Below are positions 7,806 through 16,386 of a stretch of DNA of 44,197 nucleotides, piece by piece. Location: positions 26,507 to 70,703 of the forward strand of contig DJWQ01000177.1 of assembly GCA_002441045.1 (NCBI GenBank), read 5' to 3'. The notes under the pieces are model-generated. The model had not been told where the DNA came from. It saw nothing but the letters and a program-made list of their open reading frames with translations, and did no database searches. A program made the translations under genes and the position numbers. Within the stretch, counting starts at the first letter, position 1, and the number at the start of each line of letters is the position of its first letter. The DNA is from Firmicutes bacterium UBA6226 (GTDB taxonomy: Bacteria; Bacillota_A; Clostridia; Peptostreptococcales; Acidaminobacteraceae).

Positions 7806-9644
7806 ATGAATTTAGAAGCATTGCTTCACAAGGTAGAAAAACCATCGAGATACATCGGTGGTGAGTTGAACACATTCAACAAAGAAATTACTGAAGACAT
7901 GATTAGATTTTGTTTTGCTTTTCCTGATGTATATGAAGTTGGGATGAGTCATTTAGGCATGCAAATTATATACAATTTGCTCAATCAACAACAAGATGTA
8001 TTTTGTGAGAGAGCATTTTCGCCGTGGCCAGACATGGAAAAAGAAATGCGTGAGAGAGGATACAAATTGTTCTCACTTGAGAAAAAATCACCCCTTTCTG
8101 AAATGGATGTCATTGGCTTTACACTTCAATATGAGTTGAGTTACACTAATATTTTAAATATGTTAAACCTTTCAGGCTTGGAACTCTACTCGAAAGACAG
8201 ACATTCTAAGGATCCGATTATTATCGCAGGCGGACCTTGTGCTTATAATCCTGAACCAATCGCAGAGTTTATAGATATGTTCTTTATCGGTGAAGGCGAA
8301 GAGGTATTACTTGAGTTTGTAGAAGTTTTTAGAAACTATAAGAAAGGTGACATCTCTAAGGATGAGCTTTTACTTGCATGCGCGAACATAGAAGGTATTT
8401 ATGTACCGAAATTTTATGAACCTGAATATGACACTCAAGGTGTAATGCTTGGTTATAAACTAAAAGCAGACGTTCCTAAAGTGATTAAAAAGCGTTTTTT
8501 AAGAAGCTTTGAAGATGGCTTTAAGCTTGAAACAATGATCGTTCCTTTTGCTGATGTCGTTCACGATCGTGCTATGGTAGAGCTTTTCAGAGGCTGTACC
8601 AAAGGGTGCCGTTTTTGTCAAGCGGGTATGCTTTATCGTCCTATAAGAGAAAGAAAGCCAGAGACTATTGTTTCAAATATCGATAAAATCCTTAGCAATA
8701 CAGGCTTTGAAGAGTTTTCTTTAACGTCATTAAGTTCTATGGATTATAGTCAAATTGGACCACTTGTTACTGAACTTGTTAACAAATATGAAAGTGACAA
8801 TATTGCAGTTTCACTACCTTCGTTAAGATTAGATAGTTTTTCAGTTGACGTGTTAAAGGAAATTCAAAAGGTAAAGAAAACTGGTCTAACTTTTGCACCT
8901 GAAGCAGGAACACAGAGACTAAGAGATGTTATAAACAAAGGGGTAACTGAAGAAAATATTTTAGAGACGTTTAAAAGCATTTTTGCTTTAGGTTGGCATC
9001 GTGTAAAACTGTACTTTATGATTGGACTACCAACTGAATCCTTTGAAGATTTAGATGGCATTAGTGACATAGCAAATTTGGGTACTTATACGTTTAAACA
9101 GGTTAAACCAGAAGACATGAAAAAATCTGTTCAAGTAACGGTTAGTACATCTTGTTTCGTACCAAAACCGTTTACACCATTCCAATGGATGGTTCAAGAC
9201 GATCAAGAGACCTTCTACAAGAAAATACACCATTTGAAATCAAAACTGATTAATAAAAAAGTTGTCTACAACTATCATGAGCCTGAAACAAGTGTTCTTG
9301 AAGGTGTATTTGCAAGAGGCGATAGAAAACTAAATGCAGTCGTTAAAAAAGCCTATGAGTTAGGATGTAAATTTGATGGCTGGGCTGAGTATTTTGATCA
9401 TGACTTATGGCTGAAAGCTTTTGAAGAAGTTGGTATTGATCCTGATTTTTATACACGTAGAGAAAGAAGCTTTGATGAATATCTGCCTTGGGATCATATA
9501 GACGCAGGCGTTTCTAAAGCTTATCTTAAAAGAGAGTATGATAATGCGGTAGTCGCAAAAGAAACTGCAGATTGTCGTCAGGGATGTACTGGTTGCGGAC
9601 TAAATGTAAATCTTATAGGTGGTGACTGCTATGATAACGCTTAG
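7806..9644 (+). CDS. B12-binding-like radical SAM protein, TIGR03960 family
   Basis: 612 residues. Seen: an N-terminal region resembling cobalamin-binding radical SAM proteins (FPDVYEVGMSHLGMQI, IIAGGPCAYNPEPI, FIGEGEEVLLEF), then the radical SAM cluster motif CTKGCRFC (CxxxCxxC), a TIM-barrel region with KTGLTFAPEAGTQRLRDVI, and a Cys-rich tail (CRQGCTGCGLN). The family is widespread in Clostridia next to the DUF2344 gene that follows and an RNase E/G gene, which suggests an RNA-modification or processing role. The substrate is unknown. SD AGGAGG precedes the ATG. Confidence 0.9.
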   Translation: MNLEALLHKVEKPSRYIGGELNTFNKEITEDMIRFCFAFPDVYEVGMSHLGMQIIYNLLNQQQDVFCERAFSPWPDMEKEMRERGYKLFSLEKKSPLSEMDVIGFTLQYELSYTNILNMLNLSGLELYSKDRHSKDPIIIAGGPCAYNPEPIAEFIDMFFIGEGEEVLLEFVEVFRNYKKGDISKDELLLACANIEGIYVPKFYEPEYDTQGVMLGYKLKADVPKVIKKRFLRSFEDGFKLETMIVPFADVVHDRAMVELFRGCTKGCRFCQAGMLYRPIRERKPETIVSNIDKILSNTGFEEFSLTSLSSMDYSQIGPLVTELVNKYESDNIAVSLPSLRLDSFSVDVLKEIQKVKKTGLTFAPEAGTQRLRDVINKGVTEENILETFKSIFALGWHRVKLYFMIGLPTESFEDLDGISDIANLGTYTFKQVKPEDMKKSVQVTVSTSCFVPKPFTPFQWMVQDDQETFYKKIHHLKSKLINKKVVYNYHEPETSVLEGVFARGDRKLNAVVKKAYELGCKFDGWAEYFDHDLWLKAFEEVGIDPDFYTRRERSFDEYLPWDHIDAGVSKAYLKREYDNAVVAKETADCRQGCTGCGLNVNLIGGDCYDNA

Positions 9645-10326
9645 AATTGTTTATACAAAAGAAGGGTACATGGCTTTCTTAGGTCATCTTGAGATGATGA
9701 AGTTATTTGAAAGAATTTTTAGATTTAATAAGGTTCCGCTAAAGTTTTCTGAAGGTTTTAATCCAATCCCAAGGATGACGTTTGCAGCACCTCTTTCAGT
9801 GGGCTATTCAAGTAAATACGAAGTGATGGAAGTTCTTCTTGAAAAAGAGATGCCTATTGAAGCGGTTAAATCTATGAAGTTCCCAGAGGGAATAAAAGTA
9901 GTAGATGCTGCATATGTTCAAAGTAAGAAGTCACTTATGGCTGCTTTATCGCATGCTGAATATCTTATCAAGGTTGAATTCAATTCAAATATTGAGCGAC
10001 TTCCTATTGCTGAGTGGATCGATGCTTTCACACAAAATAGCGAAATCGTCTATGAAAAAAAAGCAAAAAACGGTAAGATGAAGCAAGTTAATATCAACGA
10101 ACAAATTGATTCCTTTAAAATGGTATTTCAGTCAGAGCAAGAAATTTTATTTAGGGCTACGTTACAGTCTGGTAGTCAAGGCAGTCTAAATCCTGAGACG
10201 TTGATCAAAGTTTTGTTTGAGACGTACAAAGTACCTCAAACCATTGAAACGATACGCGTTGAAAGAATTGGTTTGTTTTTTGAAAACGAGGGTGTGAAGC
10301 AATCCATTTTTGATTTGAGTGAATAG
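9631..10326 (+). CDS. TIGR03936 / DUF2344 radical-SAM-associated protein
   Basis: 231 residues from ATG 9631, which has GGTGGTGA at the right distance; GTG codons at 9619 and 9622 are less likely starts. The 5' end overlaps the preceding radical SAM gene by 14 bases. Conserved features: LRIVYTKEGYMAFLGHLEMM at the start and PLKFSEGFNPIPRMTFAAPLS. In many bacteria this domain is fused to the end of the upstream radical SAM protein, so the two probably form one functional unit. No catalytic motif is visible and the molecular function is unknown. Confidence 0.87.
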   Translation: MITLRIVYTKEGYMAFLGHLEMMKLFERIFRFNKVPLKFSEGFNPIPRMTFAAPLSVGYSSKYEVMEVLLEKEMPIEAVKSMKFPEGIKVVDAAYVQSKKSLMAALSHAEYLIKVEFNSNIERLPIAEWIDAFTQNSEIVYEKKAKNGKMKQVNINEQIDSFKMVFQSEQEILFRATLQSGSQGSLNPETLIKVLFETYKVPQTIETIRVERIGLFFENEGVKQSIFDLSE

Positions 10327-10327
10327 T

Positions 10328-11734
10328 ATGAGAACATTGATTATCGAGGAAAGTAAAACTTTAACTTTAGTGGCAGTTACAGATCTAAAATCAAAAGAAA
10401 TTTATTCCTTGGATGTGTTTAACCATTATAAAAAAACCTATCAAGGCAATTTATATACAGGAAAAGTAATACAAATTGTTGAATCTCTAAATGGAATTTT
10501 TATTGATATTGGGTTAAAAGACAATGCTTTTATTCAAAAGAAAGAATTAATTAGAGCTCTTGGCATTTCCTATCATGACCATAAGGATTTGCCAATGGGT
10601 CAATTCATAAAAAAAGGTCAGATGGTTCTTGTTCAAGTTGAAAAAGAACCTTATCAGACTAAAGGCGCTGGCTTAACGGGCGATTTTTCAATACCAGGTG
10701 AATTTTTAATCTTGATGCCACGTGTCAAAGGCATAAAAGTTTCAAAGAAAATTAGACAGCGACCAGATTTAGAAAGACTTGTAAGTGAAGTGGAGCATGC
10801 TTCAGCCGGATATGGTGTTATTTTGAGAAGCTCTCTTGAAAATGATACGGTTACTATGGAGATGATTTTACAGGATTTAAATCAATTGATTTCTATCTGG
10901 AAGGACATTGAGTTAAAAAGTAAGTTAACTTCTAAAATCTTACTTCATTTTGAAAAAAACAGAATAATTGATCAGGTTGAAACCGTTGTTAAAACATTTA
11001 TTCCTTCACAAGCGATAATAAATGAAGATAAATGGATAACACAGCTTACAAATCTGGGCTTTACAAAAAACCGCTTGAAATGTGTCACTCCTGGATCTGC
11101 TTTCAAAGAGAATGGCATCAATTTGTATGGTTTTATTAAAAATTCAATTTTTACTTTTGAAAATGGCATATGGGTAACGGTTGAAGAGTCAGAAGCATTT
11201 ACGATTGTAGATGTCAATTCAGGATCTTATGATTCTAACAAAAGCAAAGAGACACATATTTTTGAAGTCAATAAAATTGCTGCTGCCGAACTGCTGAATA
11301 TTATACAGTTTAAGAATTTAAGTGGTATTATTTTAATCGATTTTATAGATATGATTGAAGCCCAAAGAAATGCATTTATAAAAGAGATTCAAGAAATTGG
11401 CTATAATAAGTCGAAGGATATAACTGTTTTGGGTTTTACGCGACTTGGTATTTTAGAGTTAACAAAAAAAAGAGTGAACCCATCATTAATCGATCTATTA
11501 AGTATACATCATAGTAAACGTGATCTTAATTATTTTCATTTGCATCAGTTAGAACTTGAACTGAAAGAAACGGTAAGTAAGACCAATACAAAACACTTAA
11601 GAATCGATATGGATGAAGATTTATATCTTCTTTTAAGACAGCTTGAGGTACTAAAAGAGATTAAAATTGCTTTAGATTTAAATTCAACGCCGATAAATGA
11701 AAAAAAATATAAATTGCATAGTTTAAAGCATTGA
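10328..11734 (+). CDS. rng: Ribonuclease E/G family protein, divergent
   Basis: 468 residues from ATG 10328; an in-frame GTG at 10319 is an alternative. Endoribonuclease of RNA decay or rRNA maturation. Seen: an S1-type RNA-binding region (YTGKVIQIVESLNGIFIDIG...DNAFI, about 40-75), and the catalytic Asp pair in DVNSGSYD (D295) and ILIDFIDM (D338), with the same 43-residue spacing as D303/D346 of E. coli RNase E. Odd: the CPxC zinc-link normally about 60 residues later is absent, replaced by LTKKRVNPSLIDLLSIHHS; the whole protein has a single Cys. The stop codon overlaps the -35 box of the rplU promoter. Confidence 0.88.
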   Translation: MRTLIIEESKTLTLVAVTDLKSKEIYSLDVFNHYKKTYQGNLYTGKVIQIVESLNGIFIDIGLKDNAFIQKKELIRALGISYHDHKDLPMGQFIKKGQMVLVQVEKEPYQTKGAGLTGDFSIPGEFLILMPRVKGIKVSKKIRQRPDLERLVSEVEHASAGYGVILRSSLENDTVTMEMILQDLNQLISIWKDIELKSKLTSKILLHFEKNRIIDQVETVVKTFIPSQAIINEDKWITQLTNLGFTKNRLKCVTPGSAFKENGINLYGFIKNSIFTFENGIWVTVEESEAFTIVDVNSGSYDSNKSKETHIFEVNKIAAAELLNIIQFKNLSGIILIDFIDMIEAQRNAFIKEIQEIGYNKSKDITVLGFTRLGILELTKKRVNPSLIDLLSIHHSKRDLNYFHLHQLELELKETVSKTNTKHLRIDMDEDLYLLLRQLEVLKEIKIALDLNSTPINEKKYKLHSLKH

Positions 11735-11759
11735 CTTTACTAGGCAGTTGTGATAATAT
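11731..11759 (+). promoter_or_regulatory. Promoter of the rplU-prp-rpmA operon
   Basis: TTGACT (11731-11736) followed by TGTGATAATAT: an extended -10, read as GATAAT at 11752 with a 15-base spacer, or as TAATAT at 11754 with a 17-base spacer. The -35 box overlaps the stop codon of the RNase gene. A structured leader and rplU follow. Confidence 0.65.
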
Positions 11760-11761
11760 TT

Positions 11762-11838
11762 ATCGGGTAGCCGCACGATAGTGGGTTTTTAAACATGCAA
11801 ATGTACCTACATTGGCGAGAATGGATAGAGGAGGTGCG
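11762..11838 (+). ncRNA. Putative L21 ribosomal protein leader
   Basis: The transcribed region ahead of rplU can fold. GTGGGT (11780-11785) pairs with ACCTAC (11806-11811), enclosing ACAT-GCAA-ATGT (11793-11804); a GC-rich CGGGTAGCCGC stretch lies just before. L21 operons of Firmicutes commonly carry such an autoregulatory leader (Rfam L21_leader). The match is by position and foldability; I could not score it against the covariance model. Confidence 0.5.
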
Positions 11839-11840
11839 AT

Positions 11841-12149
11841 ATGTACGCAATTATTCAAACTGGTGGAAAGCAATACAAAGTTCAACAAGGAGACGAAATT
11901 TTCGTTGAAAAATTGAATGTAAATGAAGGCGATTCAGTAGACTTCACTTCAGTATTAGCTGTTTCTACAGAAGAAGGCTTACAACTTGGCGAAGCGCTAG
12001 CTAACGCTAAAGTTACAGCTTCAGTTGTGAAGAATGGCAAAGGTCCAAAAGTGATCATTTTTAAATATAAGTCTAAAAAAGACTATAGAAAAAAACAAGG
12101 TCACAGACAACCATACACAAAAGTTAAAATTGAATCAATCAGCTTATAA
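11841..12149 (+). CDS. rplU: 50S ribosomal protein L21
   Basis: 102 residues, exact family length. Starts [14 protein letters not shown] and has the terminal signature [19 protein letters not shown], which binds 23S rRNA. SD GAGGAGGTG. First gene of the conserved rplU-prp-rpmA operon. Confidence 0.98.
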   Translation: MYAIIQTGGKQYKVQQGDEIFVEKLNVNEGDSVDFTSVLAVSTEEGLQLGEALANAKVTASVVKNGKGPKVIIFKYKSKKDYRKKQGHRQPYTKVKIESISL

Positions 12150-12168
12150 TTAAGCAAAACGCAAAGAT

Positions 12169-12510
12169 ATGATTAGAGTAGAAATCACTCGAAAATATAA
12201 CCACTATAGTACAGTTAAAGTGACTGGACATGCCTTTGCTGGTGAGCCTGGAAAAGATTTAGTCTGTGCTGCGGTATCAACTTTGGCTCAAACCTTAGCG
12301 AATTCAGTGGAGGAAATTGGCCACATTCCGGAAGAATCAATTGAACTTTCAATTGACAGTGGTTACTTTGAACTACGATTACAAAATGAAGACTTAAATG
12401 ATATCGTTGATATAATTTTTGGCACATTTAGAGTCGGTATTGAAGGTATAGAACGAACGTACAGTAAGTACATTAAACTTATAATCAAGGAGGTGCAGGG
12501 GAAATGTTAA
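12169..12510 (+). CDS. prp: Ribosomal-processing cysteine protease Prp
   Basis: 113 residues. Prp removes the N-terminal extension of L27 before its assembly into the 50S subunit. Catalytic pair visible: H21 in [15 protein letters not shown] and C33 in the same motif, close to H22/C34 of the S. aureus enzyme. It lies between L21 and L27 and its 3' end overlaps the rpmA start by 7 bases. The ribosome binding site is weak. The neighbouring L27 carries the expected cleavable leader, which supports the call. Confidence 0.93.
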   Translation: MIRVEITRKYNHYSTVKVTGHAFAGEPGKDLVCAAVSTLAQTLANSVEEIGHIPEESIELSIDSGYFELRLQNEDLNDIVDIIFGTFRVGIEGIERTYSKYIKLIIKEVQGKC

Positions 12511-12785
12511 GAACTTTTGACTTACAATTATTTGCAAGTAAAAAAGGTGTTGGTTCATCGAAAAATGGTCGTGAATCTGCAGCAAAAAGACTTGGCGTAA
12601 AGAGAGCTGATGGACAACCTGTTAGCGCTGGTAGCATCTTGGTAAGACAAAGAGGTACTAAGATTCACCCTGGGATTAACGTCGGCATAGGTGGAGATGA
12701 CACCTTATTCGCTAAAGTGGATGGCGTCGTTAAATTCGAGCGTAAAGGTAGAGACAAAAAACAAGTAAGCGTTTATGAAGCTTAA
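12504..12785 (+). CDS. rpmA: 50S ribosomal protein L27 with cleavable N-terminal extension
   Basis: 93 residues. The mature part is canonical ([20 protein letters not shown]..., [19 protein letters not shown]). The first eleven residues, [11 protein letters not shown], match the Firmicute L27 leader that Prp cuts after the Ala, exposing the N-terminal arm that reaches the peptidyl transferase centre. The leader here reads LQLFA where LQFFA is the usual form. SD GGAGGTG lies within the end of prp. A terminator follows. Confidence 0.97.
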   Translation: MLRTFDLQLFASKKGVGSSKNGRESAAKRLGVKRADGQPVSAGSILVRQRGTKIHPGINVGIGGDDTLFAKVDGVVKFERKGRDKKQVSVYEA

Positions 12786-12792
12786 TCCCAGA

Positions 12793-12816
12793 GCCCATCG
12801 TCAGATGGGCTTTTTT
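12793..12816 (+). terminator. Intrinsic terminator after rpmA
   Basis: GCCCATC-GTCA-GATGGGC stem-loop followed directly by six T residues. It closes the ribosomal protein operon ahead of a new promoter for obgE. Confidence 0.93.
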
Positions 12817-12822
12817 ATGTAA

Positions 12823-12851
12823 TAGACATTTCTTTACAAAAGCATTATGAT
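12823..12851 (+). promoter_or_regulatory. Candidate promoter for the obgE operon
   Basis: TAGACA (12823-12828), 17-base spacer, TATGAT (12846-12851), sited right after the rpmA terminator and 35 bases before the obgE start. Confidence 0.6.
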
Positions 12852-12886
12852 GTTAGTGTAAGAAGTCTATTTGACGAGGTGTAATA

Positions 12887-14164
12887 ATGTTAGTAGATAT
12901 AGCTAAAATCACCATTAAAGCTGGAAACGGTGGAAATGGTAGAGTTAGTTTTAGAAAAGAAAAATATGTGCCAGATGGTGGTCCAGATGGCGGTGATGGT
13001 GGTCGCGGCGGAAGTGTTATCGCCCTTGTCGATGAAGGCATGAGAACACTTATGGATTTTAGATATAAAACAAAATATGTTGCCGATGCCGGAGAAGACG
13101 GTGGTAAGAAAAAGATGAGTGGTAAATCTGGAGAAGATCTTATTATCAGATTACCGCAAGGCACGATTATTAGAGATCTTGAAACTGGAAAGGTCATAGC
13201 GGATTTAAAAGAAGTTGGACAGCGTGTTGTCATCGCTCAAGGTGGTAAAGGTGGTCGTGGTAATCAACACTTCGCTACGCCAACGAGACAAGCACCTACT
13301 TTTGCTGAAAAAGGAACCTCTGGTGCAGAGAAAGTAGTTAGCCTTGAACTTAAAATGTTAGCTGATGTGGGATTGCTAGGTTATCCTAATGTCGGTAAAT
13401 CAACTTTTCTTGCAACGACAACTAAAGCTAAGCCTAAAATCGCTAATTATCATTTTACAACACTTCAACCGAATTTAGGTGTTGTTGAAGCAGTAAAGGG
13501 AAAGAGCTTTGTTATAGCTGACATACCTGGTCTTATCGAAGGCGCTAAAGAAGGTGTAGGTCTTGGTTTAGACTTTTTAAGACATGTTGAAAGAACCAAA
13601 GTTTTAATCCATGTTGTGGATGTATCAGGTATTGAAGGCAGAGATCCATATGTTGATTTTTGTAAGATCAATGATGAAGTTTTTGGCTATAACGAAAGAC
13701 TATCAACTAGAAGACAGATCGTTGCGGCGAACAAAATGGACTTGGTTTTTGAAGAAGATCAATATAATGCCTTTGCAGAAAAAATCAAAGCAGATGGCTA
13801 TGAAGTTTATCCTATTTCAGCTGCAACTGGTGAAGGTGTTGACGCACTTCTACTTAGAGTTACTGAACTACTTGATACGATTGAAGACGAAGATTTATTT
13901 GATGTAAACGATTACTACGTTGAAATGATTGATAAAACAAATGATAAAGACATTAAATACTTTATGGATGGAGATGTTTACTGTGTTGAGGGCGATTATA
14001 TTGATCGACTTCTATATTCTACTAACTTAGAAGACATAGAATCACTTCGAAGATTCCAAAATGCACTAAAAGTAAACGGTGTCTTTGATAAATTAAGAGA
14101 TATGGGTATCGAAGATGGCGATACAGTTAGAATCTTTGAATTAGAATTTGAATTCTATGATTGA
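12887..14164 (+). CDS. obgE: GTPase Obg/CgtA
   Basis: 425 residues. A GTPase of 50S assembly and stress control. Domains in order: glycine-rich Obg fold (1 to ~158; GNGGNGRVSFRKEKYVPDGG, GGKGGRGNQHF), G domain (~160-330; G1 GYPNVGKST, switch I FTTLQPNLG, G3 DIPGL, G4 NKMD, G5 SAATGEG), and a C-terminal OCT domain, as in Gram-positive Obg (ending RIFELEFEFYD). Start ATG with GAGGTG upstream. yhbY starts 12 bases after the stop. Confidence 0.97.
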   Translation: MLVDIAKITIKAGNGGNGRVSFRKEKYVPDGGPDGGDGGRGGSVIALVDEGMRTLMDFRYKTKYVADAGEDGGKKKMSGKSGEDLIIRLPQGTIIRDLETGKVIADLKEVGQRVVIAQGGKGGRGNQHFATPTRQAPTFAEKGTSGAEKVVSLELKMLADVGLLGYPNVGKSTFLATTTKAKPKIANYHFTTLQPNLGVVEAVKGKSFVIADIPGLIEGAKEGVGLGLDFLRHVERTKVLIHVVDVSGIEGRDPYVDFCKINDEVFGYNERLSTRRQIVAANKMDLVFEEDQYNAFAEKIKADGYEVYPISAATGEGVDALLLRVTELLDTIEDEDLFDVNDYYVEMIDKTNDKDIKYFMDGDVYCVEGDYIDRLLYSTNLEDIESLRRFQNALKVNGVFDKLRDMGIEDGDTVRIFELEFEFYD

Positions 14165-14176
14165 TGAGGGAAAAAT

Positions 14177-14758
14177 ATGTTAACAGGAAAACAAAGAAGT
14201 TTTTTAAAAGGTTTATCACATTCGTATAAACCGCTTGCTCAAATTGGTAAGGAAGGTATTTCAGAAGCATTTTTAACGCAATTAAGTGTATTGCTGGACC
14301 AACATGAGCTCGTTAAAATTAATATTTTAGATAACAGTATGGAATCTTCTGATTCTGCAGCTAGACAAATCTGTGAAGCGTTGAATGCTGAGTTTGTACA
14401 AGCTATGGGCAATAAATTGACGATTTATCGTCAGTCAAGAAATAACCCTATGCTAGAGATACCAGGCGCTGATAACACAAGAGTTAAAATTAATCGTCAG
14501 AACAAAGAAATGATGACTAAAAAAGCCACTACAAAAAAAGGTGGTATTAAATCTAGACCAAATCAAGGCAAGCGTTCTGTCGCTAAAGCGAAACGTGAAG
14601 AAGCAGAAAAACTTGAAAAAGAACAAGCAATGGCTAAATTCAAATACAGCTTCTCTAAAGACCAATCAAAAAAGAGTACGCGTTCTTTAGGTACATCAAA
14701 AGAGAGTGGTTTTAAAGCAACACAATATAAAAAAGCTGGAAGAGGAACTTCTAAATGA
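14177..14758 (+). CDS. yhbY: YhbY/CRS1-domain RNA-binding protein with long lysine-rich tail
   Basis: 193 residues, about twice the usual ~97. Residues 1 to ~95 are a CRS1/YhbY domain (LTGKQRSFLKGLSHSYKP, IGKEGISEAF, HELVKINILDN, IGHKL-like MGNKLTIYR), linked to 50S precursor assembly. The rest (about 100-193) is low-complexity, rich in Lys, Ala, Ser and Arg, and probably disordered; it may add non-specific RNA affinity. It sits between obgE and nadD, as in Firmicutes, and overlaps nadD by 4 bases (ATGA), indicating coupled translation. Confidence 0.9.
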   Translation: MLTGKQRSFLKGLSHSYKPLAQIGKEGISEAFLTQLSVLLDQHELVKINILDNSMESSDSAARQICEALNAEFVQAMGNKLTIYRQSRNNPMLEIPGADNTRVKINRQNKEMMTKKATTKKGGIKSRPNQGKRSVAKAKREEAEKLEKEQAMAKFKYSFSKDQSKKSTRSLGTSKESGFKATQYKKAGRGTSK

Positions 14759-15957
14759 TTCAACCAAAAAAAGGTAGAAAAATTGGCATAATGGGTGGGA
14801 CTTTTGATCCGATCCATTATGGTCATTTAATGCTTGCTGAACAGATAAGAACCAGCTTTCATTTAGATGAAGTGATTTTTATACCAGTAGGTAAAGCCCC
14901 ACATAAAACATTGAGTAATGCAGCACAGAAAGAACAGCGATTTGAGATGGTAAAACTTGCAGTTGCCTCTAATCCTTATTTTACTCTATCTGATATAGAG
15001 ATAAGGCAATCAGGGACAACTTATACAATTGATACTATTAGTGAACTTCAAAGCCAATTGTCTAAGGATGATGAGCTGTTCTTTATTACAGGTGCAGACG
15101 CTATACTCTTACTCGAATCGTGGAAGGATTATCAATCATTAGTTAAAAAAGTTAAATTCATTGGTGCAACACGTCCAGGTTATGAAAAAGAAGTACTTGA
15201 GGAAAAAACTAGGGTACTACAAACTAAATACGGTGCACAAATAGAACTTTCAGTTGTTCCTGCACTGGCGATTAGTTCAACGGATATACGCGATAGAGTT
15301 TATGAAGAAAAAAGTATAAAGTATTTACTGCCCGAAGTGGTAGAGGATTATATCCATCAAAATTTTCTCTATAAACAACATCATGAGCGCTTTTTTGAGT
15401 TTAAACAGATGCTTGAGGAAACACTTAGCAAAAAGAGATTTCTACATTCGTTAGAAACTGCTCATACAGCAAGAAAATTGGCATTACAGTTCAATGTCGA
15501 TCCTTTAAAAGCTGAGTTTGCTGGGTTATGTCATGATTTTGCTAAAGAAATGAAAAGCAAAAAAATGCAAAGCTATATTGAGGCATTTGGGATTTATCAA
15601 GATCCAAGTATTATCACGACACCTAACATTGCTCATGGAGAGGTTGCCGCTGGTATTCTCAAAACAGAATACGGCATAGTGGATGAAGAAATTCTCAATG
15701 CGATTAAATGGCATACTTACGGTAATAAAGAAATGTCTGACTTAAGTAAAATTATCTATATTTCCGATATTATAGAACCAACTAGAGATTTTGATGGTGT
15801 TGAAGAAATTAGAAAATATGCTTATATGGATTTAGACTTAGCAATCGTCAAATTTTATAGCCAATGTACACCACATCTTGAAGATAAACACTTAAAGATG
15901 CATCGATATACAACGGAAATGGTAAAACAAATTCTCGATTTAAAGGAAAGGAATTAA
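14755..15957 (+). CDS. nadD: NadD-YqeK fusion: nicotinate-nucleotide adenylyltransferase plus HD-domain Ap4A hydrolase
   Basis: 400 residues in one frame. Residues ~8-205 are NadD, which makes deamido-NAD from nicotinate mononucleotide and ATP: nucleotide-binding motif GGTFDPIHYGHL and ISSTDIRDRV. Residues ~212-400 match YqeK, an HD-domain symmetrical diadenosine tetraphosphatase, with H231 in LHSLETAH, CHDFAKE (H260-D261) and IKWHT. In B. subtilis nadD and yqeK are adjacent separate genes; fusions occur in some Clostridia. There is no stop or frameshift at the junction. rsfS follows after 7 bases. Confidence 0.94.
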   Translation: MIQPKKGRKIGIMGGTFDPIHYGHLMLAEQIRTSFHLDEVIFIPVGKAPHKTLSNAAQKEQRFEMVKLAVASNPYFTLSDIEIRQSGTTYTIDTISELQSQLSKDDELFFITGADAILLLESWKDYQSLVKKVKFIGATRPGYEKEVLEEKTRVLQTKYGAQIELSVVPALAISSTDIRDRVYEEKSIKYLLPEVVEDYIHQNFLYKQHHERFFEFKQMLEETLSKKRFLHSLETAHTARKLALQFNVDPLKAEFAGLCHDFAKEMKSKKMQSYIEAFGIYQDPSIITTPNIAHGEVAAGILKTEYGIVDEEILNAIKWHTYGNKEMSDLSKIIYISDIIEPTRDFDGVEEIRKYAYMDLDLAIVKFYSQCTPHLEDKHLKMHRYTTEMVKQILDLKERN

Positions 15958-15964
15958 GTCATTA

Positions 15965-16306
15965 ATGGATGATATATTATATTTGTCAAAAGCAATCTAT
16001 AAAGTTCTAGATGATAGAAAAGCTCAAGACTTAGTTGTCTTATCTGTTAAGGGTATAAGTCCAATTTCTGATTACTTTATCATCTGTACAGGAACATCGA
16101 CGACTCATATGAACGCACTTGCAGATCACGTTCGAAAAGAATTAAGCGCACTTGGTGTTCAGTTAAGACATAAAGAAGGTAAAGACACTGGCGGTTGGTT
16201 GTTGATGGATTACAAAGACGTAATTGTTCATATTTTTAGTAGAGATATGAGAGACTATTATGGCCTTGAACGAATATGGAGCGATGCGGCTTTAATAAAT
16301 TTCTAA
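15965..16306 (+). CDS. rsfS: Ribosomal silencing factor RsfS
   Basis: 113 residues, usual length. RsfS binds L14 and blocks 30S-50S joining when nutrients are short. Signatures: LVVLSVKGISPISDYFIICTGTS, GVQLRHKEGKDTGGWLLMDY, VIVHIFSRDMRDYYGLERIW. It ends the obgE-yhbY-nadD/yqeK-rsfS run, in the order found across Firmicutes. Confidence 0.96.
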   Translation: MDDILYLSKAIYKVLDDRKAQDLVVLSVKGISPISDYFIICTGTSTTHMNALADHVRKELSALGVQLRHKEGKDTGGWLLMDYKDVIVHIFSRDMRDYYGLERIWSDAALINF

Positions 16307-16324
16307 TAAATTGTATGAATGATA

Positions 16325-16373
16325 TTGAGTTTTTATTTGAATTAATATACAATAGTCAACATACAAAATGTTG
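16325..16373 (+). promoter_or_regulatory. Promoter and possible operator for the YheO-ridA pair
   Basis: TTGAGT (16325-16330), 17-base spacer, TACAAT (16348-16353). A 6-bp inverted repeat CAACAT-ACAAA-ATGTTG (16357-16373) covers the expected transcription start, a position suited to repression by the regulator it precedes. Confidence 0.55.
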
Positions 16374-16386
16374 AGAGGAGAATATT

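Noticed and set aside
12853..13233. Minus-strand ORF within obgE
   Set aside because: Shadow of the Gly-rich Obg domain (a Pro/Ser-rich antisense translation) with no SD.
13611..13907. Second plus-strand frame within obgE
   Set aside because: Alternative frame inside the G domain, with no SD or conserved motif.
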